This document shows positions 24,203-34,074 of a stretch of 64,000 bases of DNA, in pieces; position 1 is the first letter of the stretch, and the number at the start of each line of letters is the position of its first letter. The translations under genes and the position numbers were made by a program. Below the pieces are notes generated by a model that did no database searches, had not been told where the DNA came from, and saw nothing but the letters and a program-made list of their open reading frames with translations. Source of the DNA: Owenia fusiformis (Eukaryota > Annelida > Polychaeta > Sabellida > Oweniidae); the NCBI GenBank assembly GCA_903813345.2, contig CAIIXF020000002.1, positions 5,182,001-5,246,000 on the forward strand, written 5' to 3'.

Positions 24203-25477
24203 AAGTTGCATCAATTATCCTTAAACCATATTAGGGAGATACTGTACACAGATTTTGATGTTGTATAGACAGGACTTGAGCTAGGGAATTCGGAGCAACT
24301 CATCAAATGCATTATGAACATGATTGATATACTTCCTTATTAATCAGACATGATGTAATGTAAAGTAACATGCCAATAGCCAGCAGGCCCCTGAGCTCAG
24401 TATTTTGTTTTATTGCATGTGTATAATATGTAGACTATTTTGTATACTTTATTTGATGTACCTGAGTGATGCATGCTGGGACTCTAATGGATATACAGCT
24501 TTTCGGAGACATGTTATATATTTTTAAGGTCAGTCTGTACGATCGGACTTTTGATGCAATCCTCAAGAGAGTCATATGTAATTTTCCAATATCAATCAGA
24601 TCAAATAAGTGTAAAGAATATTTTTTTCATAAAATGTATAAAAATAAGAAAATCTATTGTCACTGAATTTTTCTTGTTTTTTATACATTTTATAAAAAGA
24701 ATTTCATTACATTCTTTTCTAGGTAGACCTACACAGTGCACTCTTTGTGCAAAACTGAAAGATGTAGACAATGTGGGGAAAGAGTGAAAGTGACTCTGTA
24801 GAGGATTGCATCAAAATTTCGAACATGCAGGGCAACCTTAACCAAAGTATTCAGCACAAGGCTTAAGATTCACAAACTCAAATAATGGCTCGAGACTTAT
24901 ACAATTATTTTTAAGAATGTATATATTTATTTTATTTTATCATGTCTATAATATGTATACATTATTTTATATCACCTTATATAACTTATTGCTTGTTTCA
25001 GTCAGATTGGTATATAATTTTGAAACATTATATACATTCAGCATGACTATTGTTTGCATTATATGTTTTTGTATTTTTATTAATCAGGACTAATCAAAGA
25101 TTTCAAAAAGGCCTAAGTTTAGCTTTAATGTTCTGTTGAAGAACCCCTATTCTTACAATTGAAAATAGATTCTATCAATTCTATCCCACATGAAGTCCTC
25201 TGAGGTCCTCTGAGAAAATGAGGATTTCAGCAAGGGTGCATTGACTCACCATGGTGGCATATTTGATAGTCCCCCTTCATTTTTCACATCACAACCTTCG
25301 GCACACGCTGTTATCAGTCAGAATGATAATTGTATTTTTCCACTAAGATCAACTCTGTATTATTTAATGACATTTGTAATGTGATGTACTTGGTGATATA
25401 GAAATATTTTCGCACTTCATTTCATTTTATTACTCCCATAGTGCATCATTATGCACATATATGTGTTGTACTTATAG
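24203..25477 (+). other. 3' region of oxidase and spacer to duplicated last exon
   Basis: Holds the 3' UTR of the first terminal exon. TTGCTTGTTTCAGTCAGATT near 24990 recurs near 26000 after the second terminal exon, which marks a duplication unit of roughly 1-1.5 kb. No separate gene seen. Confidence 0.55.
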
Positions 25478-25635
25478 GACAAATAGACACAACTCAAGAA
25501 GATTTTGAAAACGCGAAGCAATACAATGTTGTACTAGTAGTGGCTTTAGGGACTGCCTCTGCCTTTCTTGTCTTATGTCTCATATATGTGTCTATCAGGC
25601 AGATAAAAAATTCAAAGGATCTAGACCACATGTAA
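25478..25635 (+). CDS. Duplicated alternative last exon of the multicopper oxidase
   Basis: A second copy of the membrane-anchor exon. The acceptor context TGTTGTACTTATAG|GACAA is identical to that before exon 13. It enters in the same phase and encodes GQIDTTQEDFENAKQYN, a hydrophobic helix (VVLVVALGTASAFLVLCLIY) and a short basic tail ending DLDHM before TAA. Joined to exon 12 it would give a 764-aa isoform whose cytoplasmic tail lacks most of the serine- and tyrosine-containing stretch of the first version. The frame is intact, so it may be used by alternative splicing and polyadenylation. It could also be an unused remnant; only transcripts can tell. Confidence 0.75.
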
Positions 25636-26034
25636 CTTGTCCTAAACATACTACCTTGAATGAATATTGTATCCATTATCATGCTATCAATATGGACAAA
25701 TGTTTTATCAACTTTAGGCAGAAATTTCATTTATTATAGGCAGGACTCGAGCAAAAAATTTGATGATATTGTCAAAATTGTAATATCATGTCCCATTGCA
25801 AATAATAATTCTTATATCTTTATTTGTTTTCAAAAACATGTGATATATTCTTTAACTAAAATATTCAGTTCAAGGCACAAGACACACATCTTCTTACTCA
25901 AATAATAGAAGAGGGACTTTTGTAAATGCTGTTTAGATTTGATTAGTTTTATTTTATCATATTTATTATACATTATTGTATATAGCGCTATTCTTTAATT
26001 GCTTGTTTCAGTCAGATTGGTCTTTTTAATGATA

Positions 26035-26344
26035 TACGAGGCCCGATCAGAGTTTCTTACCAAGTGCTCTCATTTTTTGTTTCTTGAGATTTCAACATTG
26101 CTTGTGAAATGACATAAATTAAAAAGTAGGTTATGCTCAGCTACAAAATACAGCTGCTCCACCCTTCCATGAATTTGGTTACTATGGCAACCTCTAAGTC
26201 AACAGTAAACATCGATTACCCAAAATAATATGTGTAAACTAAAGGTAAATGGTGTACGTATATTCTTTAAAAAATGCAGGTTAAAATGTCAAGAAATAAA
26301 AAAATGAGAGCATTTGGTAAGAAACCTTCTGATCGGGCCTCGTA
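26035..26344. mobile_element. MITE with ~65-bp inverted ends and TA termini
   Basis: Left end TACGAGGCCCGATCAGA, continuing through TTTCTTACCAAGTGCTCTCA; the right end is its near-perfect reverse complement ending TCGGGCCTCGTA. TA at both ends fits a Tc1/mariner-type target. No transposase inside. Confidence 0.8.
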
Positions 26345-27370
26345 CATATAGTATAGCTATATCAAAAGTATATGTATTTTTATAAATATAATGCTTATAA
26401 AGATTTAGTCAGGTATCAGACATTTTAAAATGTATACTGTATAGTTTTTTTTCTTATTTTGTAAATGGTCTATATCACGACCTGTAAAGCTGGATTTGGT
26501 CAGATATGATACTTATTAATTTGTACTATTAAATCATTTTAGGGCCAATTATTTTGGCTTATGTGATTTAAAACCATGAATTCGAACCATGAATGTCTTA
26601 TATTCTAGTTTTACATTATACAGGATACAAAATATATATTTTATTGTTTAAAGGGATGGTGTGAACTGTAATCTGCAACAGTTAACCATTAGTTCACTGT
26701 AATCTGCCACAGTTAACCATTAGTTCACATTTGTATGATATTAATACTGTATGCTTATATTTTAATACATGATTGTCTCCGATCTTAATTTTTCACATTA
26801 TAACTCTGGGTTCGTGCTGCCGTCAGTCAGAATTGTAATTGCACAAATTTTGCGTTTTTGCACCCACATTAACTTGTAACATTTACAAACCTTTGTAATG
26901 TGATACTTTCGATGATATAATAATAAACACATTATTTTTACATTTGGTTTTGTTTTCTTAGTAACTCTATTGACAAAAATATTTACATCACGTTTTTGAC
27001 GCCCCCCTCCCAAAAAACACATTTAGATACATACGTATAAGTCATTTGGCGTCAAAATTAAGTTCTTCAAGCTGACACCCCCTCTCCACTTATTACACCC
27101 ACCTATAAATTATACCATTACAACAACACATCCATCTCTAACCATACGCCACGTCATTAAATTCATTGATAAGTGACTTCCCCAGTTTTAACCAACTGAC
27201 GAAGCGACACCTTAACATTAAAACCAAAATTCTATATTCCTTTTCACTCGGGAAACAAATCAGCGTGTATTGAATTAAAAGATGATAGAAAATTAAAAAT
27301 TGAAAGTTAATTAATTACACACTCCTATACATGTATTATGCCTGTCCTATTGGCCCTAAAGTGCGAAAGC
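26345..27370. other. Intergenic DNA with a short direct repeat
   Basis: No gene seen. A ~33-bp direct repeat containing CTGTAATCTGC(A/C)ACAGTTAACCATTAG lies at about 26665-26728. The remainder is AT-rich upstream sequence of the histidine-rich gene. Confidence 0.55.
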
Positions 27371-27373
27371 TAG

Positions 27374-27380
27374 TATAAAA
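27374..27380 (+). promoter_or_regulatory. TATA box of the histidine-rich gene
   Basis: TATAAAA lies about 60 bp before a good donor (AACAGG|GTAAGT at 27441) that would end a short non-coding first exon. Transcription is therefore expected to start near 27404. Confidence 0.6.
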
Positions 27381-27791
27381 CCCGTAATTAATTTCGACAA
27401 AGTATCATTTCGATTTGCACAATTGAAGTGAACAAACAGGGTAAGTCTTACAATTAATATAATCACATTCATGTCTTTCAATTGAGGATTTGAAATACAT
27501 TGCATCATTTACCCCACATGACCAAATGATGTTGAAATTAAATATGAGTGAATTGGAGACCTTTGCAGATTTTAAAAAAAGTAGTTGCGTATTCAAAACT
27601 CATATTACAAGACATTTATAACCGAAACATTATTAAAAATCAAATATAAAAAATATTGTGGGAGCAATGATATCCGTTGAAATACAATAATTAAGTAATG
27701 CAGATATTATTTTATCGTTCAACAATATTTTAAACCTAAGACGGTAAAAATATTAAAACTAGTTAAACGTAATAACCATTGTTTCAGGATC

Positions 27792-29548
27792 ATGTTGAGA
27801 TTCGCATGCCTCTTGGCCCTCGTTGCCATAGCAATTGCTGCCCCTCACCACGCACACAGCTCCCACGTCCATCACGATGAGCATCGTAAGTAAAGTTTCA
27901 CACTTCTCATTAATTACTAATAATATGATGTAAAATGATTGATACGATTCCTCTCTCACCTTGAACACCAGGCTTTAGAAGAAATTATGATCTTGGACGA
28001 CTGTCTCAAATGTTCCCACTGTATAATTTAAAAGTTTTGACATTTTACGATGTATTCTATAGATGATGATCACCACCATGATGATGAGAACCGTGACGGC
28101 GTCCCTGATTCTCTTGACCTGAACCGTGATGGCAAGATTGACCACCACCATCATGATCACCATGTCAACAACGATCACCACGCTCATAGTCATCACGGAC
28201 AATCTGCCCACCACGGAGACTCTGCCCACCATGGACACTCTGCCCACCACGGAGACTCTGCCCATCACGGACACTCTGCCCATCACGGACACTCTGCCCA
28301 CCACGGAGACTCTGCCCACCATGGACACTCTGCCCATCACGGACACTCTGCCCATCACGGACACTCTGCCCACCATGGACACTCTGCCCATCACGGACAC
28401 TCTGCCCATCATGGACACTCTGCCCATCACGGACACTCTGCCCACCACGGACACTCTGCCCATCATGCACACTCTGCCCACCATGGACACTCTGCCCATC
28501 ACGGACACTCTGCCCATCACGAACACCACGCCGTTTCCCACCATGACGATCATCGTAAGTTACATCACATTGAGATATTCGTTATATTGAAATCCAGGTG
28601 TTGTCTTTTCTTGCTGAAACTTGGTATTTATATGAGAGTGCATATTAATTGTAAAGAAAACGCAAAACAATATAAAACGAAATTATTTTATTTCTATGTA
28701 TTCTAGATGATGATCAACACCATGATGATGAGAACCGTGATGGCGTACCTGATTCTCTTGACTTGAACCGTGATGGCAAGATTGACCACCACCATCATGA
28801 TCACCATGACAGCCACGGACACGTTGCCCACCATGGACACTCTGCCAATCACGGACACTCTGCCCACAAGGGACATTCTGCCCATCATGGACACTCCGCC
28901 CATCACGGACACTCTGCCCATCACGGACATTCTGCCCATCAGGGACATTCTGCCCATCATGGACACTCCGCCAACCACAATTCTCACGCTCATGGACACT
29001 CTGCCCACGTCCACGAACACCACGGTCACCATGACTACACTCCTTTCGGAAATGGATACCCTTATCAAAATGTTGGACCAAACGGAGCCGTCATCAACTC
29101 CCCATCTGGTTTGATCATCGGTGACAATGGTGGTTACGTCGATGCCCAGACAGGACATGTTGTCGGACCCAGCGGTGAAGTTGCTGGCCATGGACACAGA
29201 CACTCTGCCCACCATGGACACTCTGCTCACCATGATTCTCACGCCCATGGACACTCTGCCCACCACGATTCTCACGCCCATGGACACTCTACCCACCACG
29301 GCCACAATGACCACCACGGACACTCTGCCCATCATGGACACCACGCCCACCACAGCCACCATGATTACACTCCTTTCGGAAATGGATACCCCCACCACAA
29401 CGTTGGACCAAATGGTGCCGTCGTCAACTCTCCATCCGGTTTGATCGTCGGTGACAATGGTGGTTACGTCGATTCCCAGAGCGGTCATATTGTTGGACCA
29501 AACGGCCATGTTTCCCCCCATTCTCACCATCATGGTCATCATTATTAA
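27792..29548 (+). CDS. Secreted histidine-rich repeat protein with EF-type loops
   Basis: Coding exons 27792-27885, 28063-28554 and 28707-29548 give 475 aa. A non-coding first exon (about 27404-27440) and a non-coding last exon (from 29826) are supported by good splice sites. Residues 1-17 are a signal peptide. Exons 3 and 4 each open with the same module: two calcium-loop-like motifs (DENRDGVPD and DLNRDGKID) followed by HHHHDHH. Tandem 6-residue GHSAHH repeats follow (about 18 in exon 3, fewer in exon 4). The C-terminal part has two copies of a ~51-residue Gly/Asn/Pro-rich unit (306-356 and 416-466) starting YTPFGNGYP, with NSPSGLI and GDNGGYVD. Composition suggests binding of Zn, Cu or Ni by His and Ca by the loops, in an extracellular material or fluid. 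No named family was recognised. The ATG is the first in the exon and opens the signal peptide. Confidence 0.9.
28187..28525 (+). repeat. 18-bp coding minisatellite in His-rich exon 3
   Basis: Unit of the form GGACACTCTGCCCATCAC, encoding GHSAHH, about 18 copies, with GAC (Asp) and CAA (Gln) variants at the second codon. Because the unit is a multiple of three, long repetitive open frames also appear in other frames and on the minus strand. Confidence 0.9.
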
Positions 29549-29940
29549 CAAACGTAAGTATAGTAAATTATGGTCAAAACTCAAGTTCTATTCCCAACAA
29601 ATTATGCAACACATTTCAATAAATGTCAAATAATTTAAAATAGTGAAATATAGAAATAATGAAATGAGAATAGGTATCATTTGTGATTTGTACAATAATT
29701 AAATTGTTTTACATTCAATCAACAAAATAAATAACCATACTTAATAAGGATATTACTTCCAGAGAAAACGATTTCATATTTCACATCCTATGACATTACT
29801 AATATTGTTTTATATGGTTTTTCAGTTATGAGGGACAAGTAGAAATATATGGAACACCAGATAGCTCAGGCCATTCTATATCATCTACAAAACTTCATAT
29901 ATTTGCTGTAAATAAGATCTTTATGGAAATGTAATACACA

Positions 29941-29963
29941 AATAAATTATTTTATAGAATAAA
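29941..29963 (+). terminator. Polyadenylation signals of the histidine-rich gene
   Basis: AATAAA at 29941-29946 and again at 29958-29963, downstream of the last non-coding exon that starts after TTTTTCAG at 29825. The 3' UTR intron (donor AAAC|GTAAGTA at 29554) lies only 5 nt past the stop, too close to trigger nonsense-mediated decay. Confidence 0.65.
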
Positions 29964-30739
29964 CTATAAATAATGATGTTTTCTGTCATTTTATTTCTTT
30001 CATGCAATCACATAAAGATCACACAATTAATTAATTTCTTGGAATTATATTATCCTATCTGTCTTCGTTAATATTTTGTGAAAACAACATAATATTAACC
30101 CTGGCGACATGATACTTTCAAGGTAACCCGATTATTACATTCATTTGATTCCATGCCGCTTAGTTATTCACTTAAACGCCTAACAGAAAACCACATTTGT
30201 TATATGCCTATTCTGGAAATATCAGAAACTGATATTGGATGATGAGTTGGTGATACGATGACTTTTCCCGTGAAATAACTTTTATTAACAGAATACAACT
30301 TTAGATGCTCAATTTAGTAAAATTAGATGACAGAGATCATTTCTAAACATTTTAAAACAATTTTTGTGTGAATTGAATGAAAATTGTTCAAATAAGAGCA
30401 ATTTTAATGATCAATTTTGTGACGGATTTTCTCGTCACTCCTGGGTTTCAATGTAATTTCTGAGGTGACGAGGAAGCTTGTCAATCCAGGTAGTCAAGAG
30501 GTTAAAGGAAAAGTAACAATCAATCATTCTGAGGAACTGTCAAAATGGCGTCTACTGGTTTATGTTATGTTGATAAATTGAAACAATAATGGTCAGGTCT
30601 GAGGACATGTATTTCTTATTGTTTGACCTACTCTATTGTAACCAGCATCACTATTGAAGTCAGAATCTAAACAGATACTGTGCTTTCCTTTAGAAGTCTA
30701 ATTCAACGAGATTTGGTAAATGAATAGCTACAGCGTTTG

Positions 30740-31729
30740 TCAAGTTTGGGTAACGCTTGATGAAGTAGGTCCTGGAGCAGTTCTCTTTTGGCCACATATT
30801 CCGAGGATCTTCCAACAGAAATTCCTGTACCCATCACTAAAAGCTTTATTACTGAATCCGTACACAAAGCAATTAACGCCTGATCCATTGGCGTGCATGA
30901 GCTGAACAACCAATGTCCAGATCACAGTCGGAAAAATATCACCAACGTCGATGATAAGTGCTAGACCATATGGTAAGTTCATCAACAGAAATACAACAAA
31001 TAGACCAAACAAGACTTTGGCCAGTTTGATTTCTTTGGCCATGTTCGTCTGTTTTCCATTTTTATTCTGATCAGAAACTTTTTTCTTCGATGTGTATACC
31101 CTGACAAAGATGAGTACATAAGCGACGGTCACGATCCCAACAGGAAAAAATACTCCTAGAAGAAAGAAAACGGTGAACAGTCGATTAGCGTCTCTATCCC
31201 ATATACATCCCAGCATTTTCTTATCGTATGTGAATTTTCCAAACCCATTAAAAGCGCCAATATTTAGCCAACAACTATAGACCCACATCACGATGATCAT
31301 GATTGCGGTGTTTAGTTTAGTGTAAATCTTATGATAAATTGACTTTCTGCATATGCAAACATAGCGGTTCACGGCGATTGCAGCAACGGTGGCTAATGAG
31401 CATAAACACGCGCTCAAGCAGAAGAAACTCACAATATCACACAGCGCTTTACGGTCCAAGAACCACTTTTCTCCCAAAAATGCTCCCGCTATGAAAAAGG
31501 CGTTCACCCAACTGGCCAGGATAATATCGCAGATTGCGAGGTTCACAACGAATACATTCGCTACTGTCCGCAAGCCTTTGGTAACACACACTGCTCCAAT
31601 AATCAGAACATTCCCAAAGAGTCCTATAGTTGTGAGAACAAGCAGGATGGCTATAAGGATGGATGTCTCTGCAGGATGAGATTGCAGATAGTCGACGAAA
31701 ACTTCCGGAGTACTTGTTCCCGTCATCAT
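30740..31729 (-). CDS. Melatonin-receptor-like class A GPCR, copy 1 (intronless)
   Basis: 329-aa seven-transmembrane receptor at the plasma membrane. Landmarks: GN in helix 1 (Asn40), NLAICD in helix 2 (Asp68), the disulphide pair Cys97 and Cys175, NRY at 121-123 after helix 3, Pro197 in helix 5, LPYG in helix 6 (Pro253) and NCFVY at 286-290. NRY in place of DRY, followed by VCIC, and N-x-x-x-Y without proline in helix 7 are features of the melatonin receptor group. The CWxP motif is replaced by LMNLP. The ligand cannot be deduced. Two adjacent ATGs begin the frame. A TATA box lies about 55 bp upstream. It is tandemly duplicated with the receptor at 35494-36483, the two proteins being highly similar. 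Confidence 0.9.
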   Translation of the reverse strand: MMTGTSTPEVFVDYLQSHPAETSILIAILLVLTTIGLFGNVLIIGAVCVTKGLRTVANVFVVNLAICDIILASWVNAFFIAGAFLGEKWFLDRKALCDIVSFFCLSACLCSLATVAAIAVNRYVCICRKSIYHKIYTKLNTAIMIIVMWVYSCWLNIGAFNGFGKFTYDKKMLGCIWDRDANRLFTVFFLLGVFFPVGIVTVAYVLIFVRVYTSKKKVSDQNKNGKQTNMAKEIKLAKVLFGLFVVFLLMNLPYGLALIIDVGDIFPTVIWTLVVQLMHANGSGVNCFVYGFSNKAFSDGYRNFCWKILGICGQKRTAPGPTSSSVTQT

Positions 31730-31783
31730 GATTTCAACGTGGTTCTTTTTTATAACTAAATCACTAGTGTCGGCATCACCTCT

Positions 31784-31791
31784 CTTTTATA
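31784..31791 (-). promoter_or_regulatory. TATA box upstream of GPCR copy 1
   Basis: Minus-strand TATAAAAG about 55 bp before the start codon. The corresponding position upstream of copy 2 (about 36510-36520) has lost the TATA word. Confidence 0.5.
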
Positions 31792-32898
31792 GTCGATCTT
31801 CTTTTAGCGAAATCTAATTAAAAACATCCGATTCTTTATATTGTTAAGGCTAGGTCATTTTGACATTATTAGCCATCTTTACTGAATGGATGAGCATCTG
31901 AAATTAAGATCATAAAATTACTTTGGTAATCAAGTTGATGTTTTCTTGTTGATCGATTTCACAAAATATAAATTGCATCAGAAACCAAATTTTATCTGAT
32001 GTATCTCTAAGTTGGTGTATCCATACCCGCGACATGTCTTCATCAAGAACGTCCCAATCAATAGAGTAAATAACTTGTATTTGCCGGTAACACATGAACG
32101 TTCGACTTATAGTGATTGGAAATGTTCACGTGTCAACCACAATTTGCCGAATTAGATCGTCTCAAGTGTATCCTCATAAATAATAGAGAGCTTTCGATAT
32201 GTTTTTTAGCCAAACTTATACTGCAACTTTAACTTTTAAACGACGTAAACACCACTGGGGAGGAAAGTTTCTCGAAGAAACCAGGAAAGTACATTTCGTT
32301 AGAACAATTTTTCTCGTTTCCTAATTCATTTGTGAATATCCCAGCACCAATGACAGTTTTAATTTCTAATCATTTTGAGACCGGAACTCATGAAGTACAT
32401 ACCTAACAAATATTTTGTTGTAATTTGAAGGATGAAAGCACCCTATCTTCATTTCCAGAGTTCCTCCCCAGTGCTATACCTGCGTATACGTATTCCAAAT
32501 AACTAACAAATATATCGAAAGCTCTCCAATATGCATGATTTCTTCGTTCTCTCTCTTTGACTTCCAAAACACGTCGACTATACGAGATGAATTCAGTTGC
32601 ATTGAAACATTCTGAAACATCTTCCCCTGATTGCAGATTCACTGCCACAAGAACTCCCGTATACGTACTATCCCCCAACAGTATGATCTGATTGTAAGCA
32701 TGAACAATGCCCGTATAGATCCTATACAATACTTATAGAAGTTATGACAACCATGTCAATTAGCTTCATTTTTCGCAGGTCGTGTTCCAATTAGCAATGA
32801 TTAGTCTATTGTTTATTACCTATTATATAGATTATCATAGCATAGGATTCTGACCTGTACAATCTCGGCAATATATGTTACGATATAATTCTCATGAC

Positions 32899-32980
32899 TA
32901 CGAGGGTTGTCCCAGAAGTAATGTACTATATGGTCTAACTTTATTAATACTAGTGCATTACTTCTGGGACAACCCTCGTA
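32899..32980. mobile_element. Tiny mariner-type MITE (82 bp)
   Basis: TACGAGGGTTGTCCCAGAAG ... CTTCTGGGACAACCCTCGTA: perfect 25-bp inverted ends at TA dinucleotides around a ~32-bp centre. The ends resemble mariner termini. It sits just outside the end of duplication unit 1. Confidence 0.8.
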
Positions 32981-34074
32981 CATCTATTAATGATAATTAA
33001 CCCACTAGAGACCTACATTGTAGACCTTGCTATTGTACAGGATGGGCCAAAAAACCGACTATATTTTCAATTTGCTCAAATTATCCACTGCGAATTTCAA
33101 AATTGTGGGATTGGAGGAAAATTTGTATTTTTGCACTTTCGAAAGAGGCAAATCAGTACAAGTTTAGTGCAAAATTCACCCATAATAATTATAATATTAA
33201 CTATTACTCTTAAATAAATTGATGATGATTCAGTCAAGCATATTGAGTGCAGTTGTGACTGCAATAAAGAGGAAACATTTGGAATTTTCACTTTTTGAAT
33301 TTTGCCTGGTGTCAATTTTAGCCTTTAACTTCACAAGAGAAGGACGTTTTTTAAATCGGAAGGTATCATATTGTTAGGAAATGATTTCTCATTGAAATAA
33401 TATGTAATACATGGCATATGGTTTAACATATATCATATAATATTCATCTTTATACTTGTGAAATATTTCTTTTGTAACTCTCAGTTGCTATAAGAGCACC
33501 TTAAAAGTGAGATGTTTATTGACCGGAATTAGTAACCCGTACGTATCTTGAATTTTCTTTTGAATTTTTACATATACTTCATTACTGTTGGAATAGCTAT
33601 TGACGCATTCGTTTTTTATTCCACATGTAGTTTCTCGAGAGGTTATACAATTTACTTCATTAAGTAAAACGTTGACCAAGTTAATAACATTTTGACCTTT
33701 TTTCTTCTCGTTACAATACAAAGATTTTAACATTGATATATGTGCATACTTTCCCATCTCAAATGCATTGCGTTTACTATTATCTTAATAGTCCAGCGTT
33801 GATGTTTTGGAGATTAACTTTCATAATTAACAAATGCAACTGAAAGTTTTCAATTATGATAGGCGGGTTAAAGAATGATATATCGCAAATTGATACAAAT
33901 TGTCTAAACATTTTTTTTGTCAAATACACTATTTGTAGAATAAACTTCATATCATATTATGGAAAACGAGTATGTCAAAATAAAAAAATAAATAAATAGG
34001 GGTTGAGTTTCTTGGGGTGACGATTTACAGGGTTGGGTTGACTTAGGGCTAAGATGACCTGGAAGCAATCACGC
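32981..34074. other. Spacer between GPCR duplication units, no gene seen
   Basis: AT-rich sequence. Short open frames on either strand carry no recognisable motif. Confidence 0.5.

Larger units (their letters stand above)
30015..32840. repeat. Segmental duplication unit 1 (GPCR copy 1)
   Basis: Both flanks of the receptor are shared with the second receptor. The word AAGATCACA ... TTGGAATTATAT ... ATCTGTCTTC occurs near 30016 and 34076, and GGTCGTGTTCCAATTAGCAA occurs near 32778 and 37276. The duplicated unit therefore includes receptor plus several hundred bp on each side. Limits are approximate. Confidence 0.75.

Noticed and set aside
27975-29584. Minus-strand and alternative-frame proteins rich in GRVSVM, GQSVRD or TDTLP repeats
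   Set aside because: Shadows of the 18-bp coding repeat of the histidine-rich gene; no signal peptide, splice support or domain.
32403-32729. 108-aa minus-strand frame upstream of GPCR copy 1
   Set aside because: No domain recognised, and the duplicated counterpart near 37070-37240 does not keep the frame; an upstream exon cannot be fully excluded.
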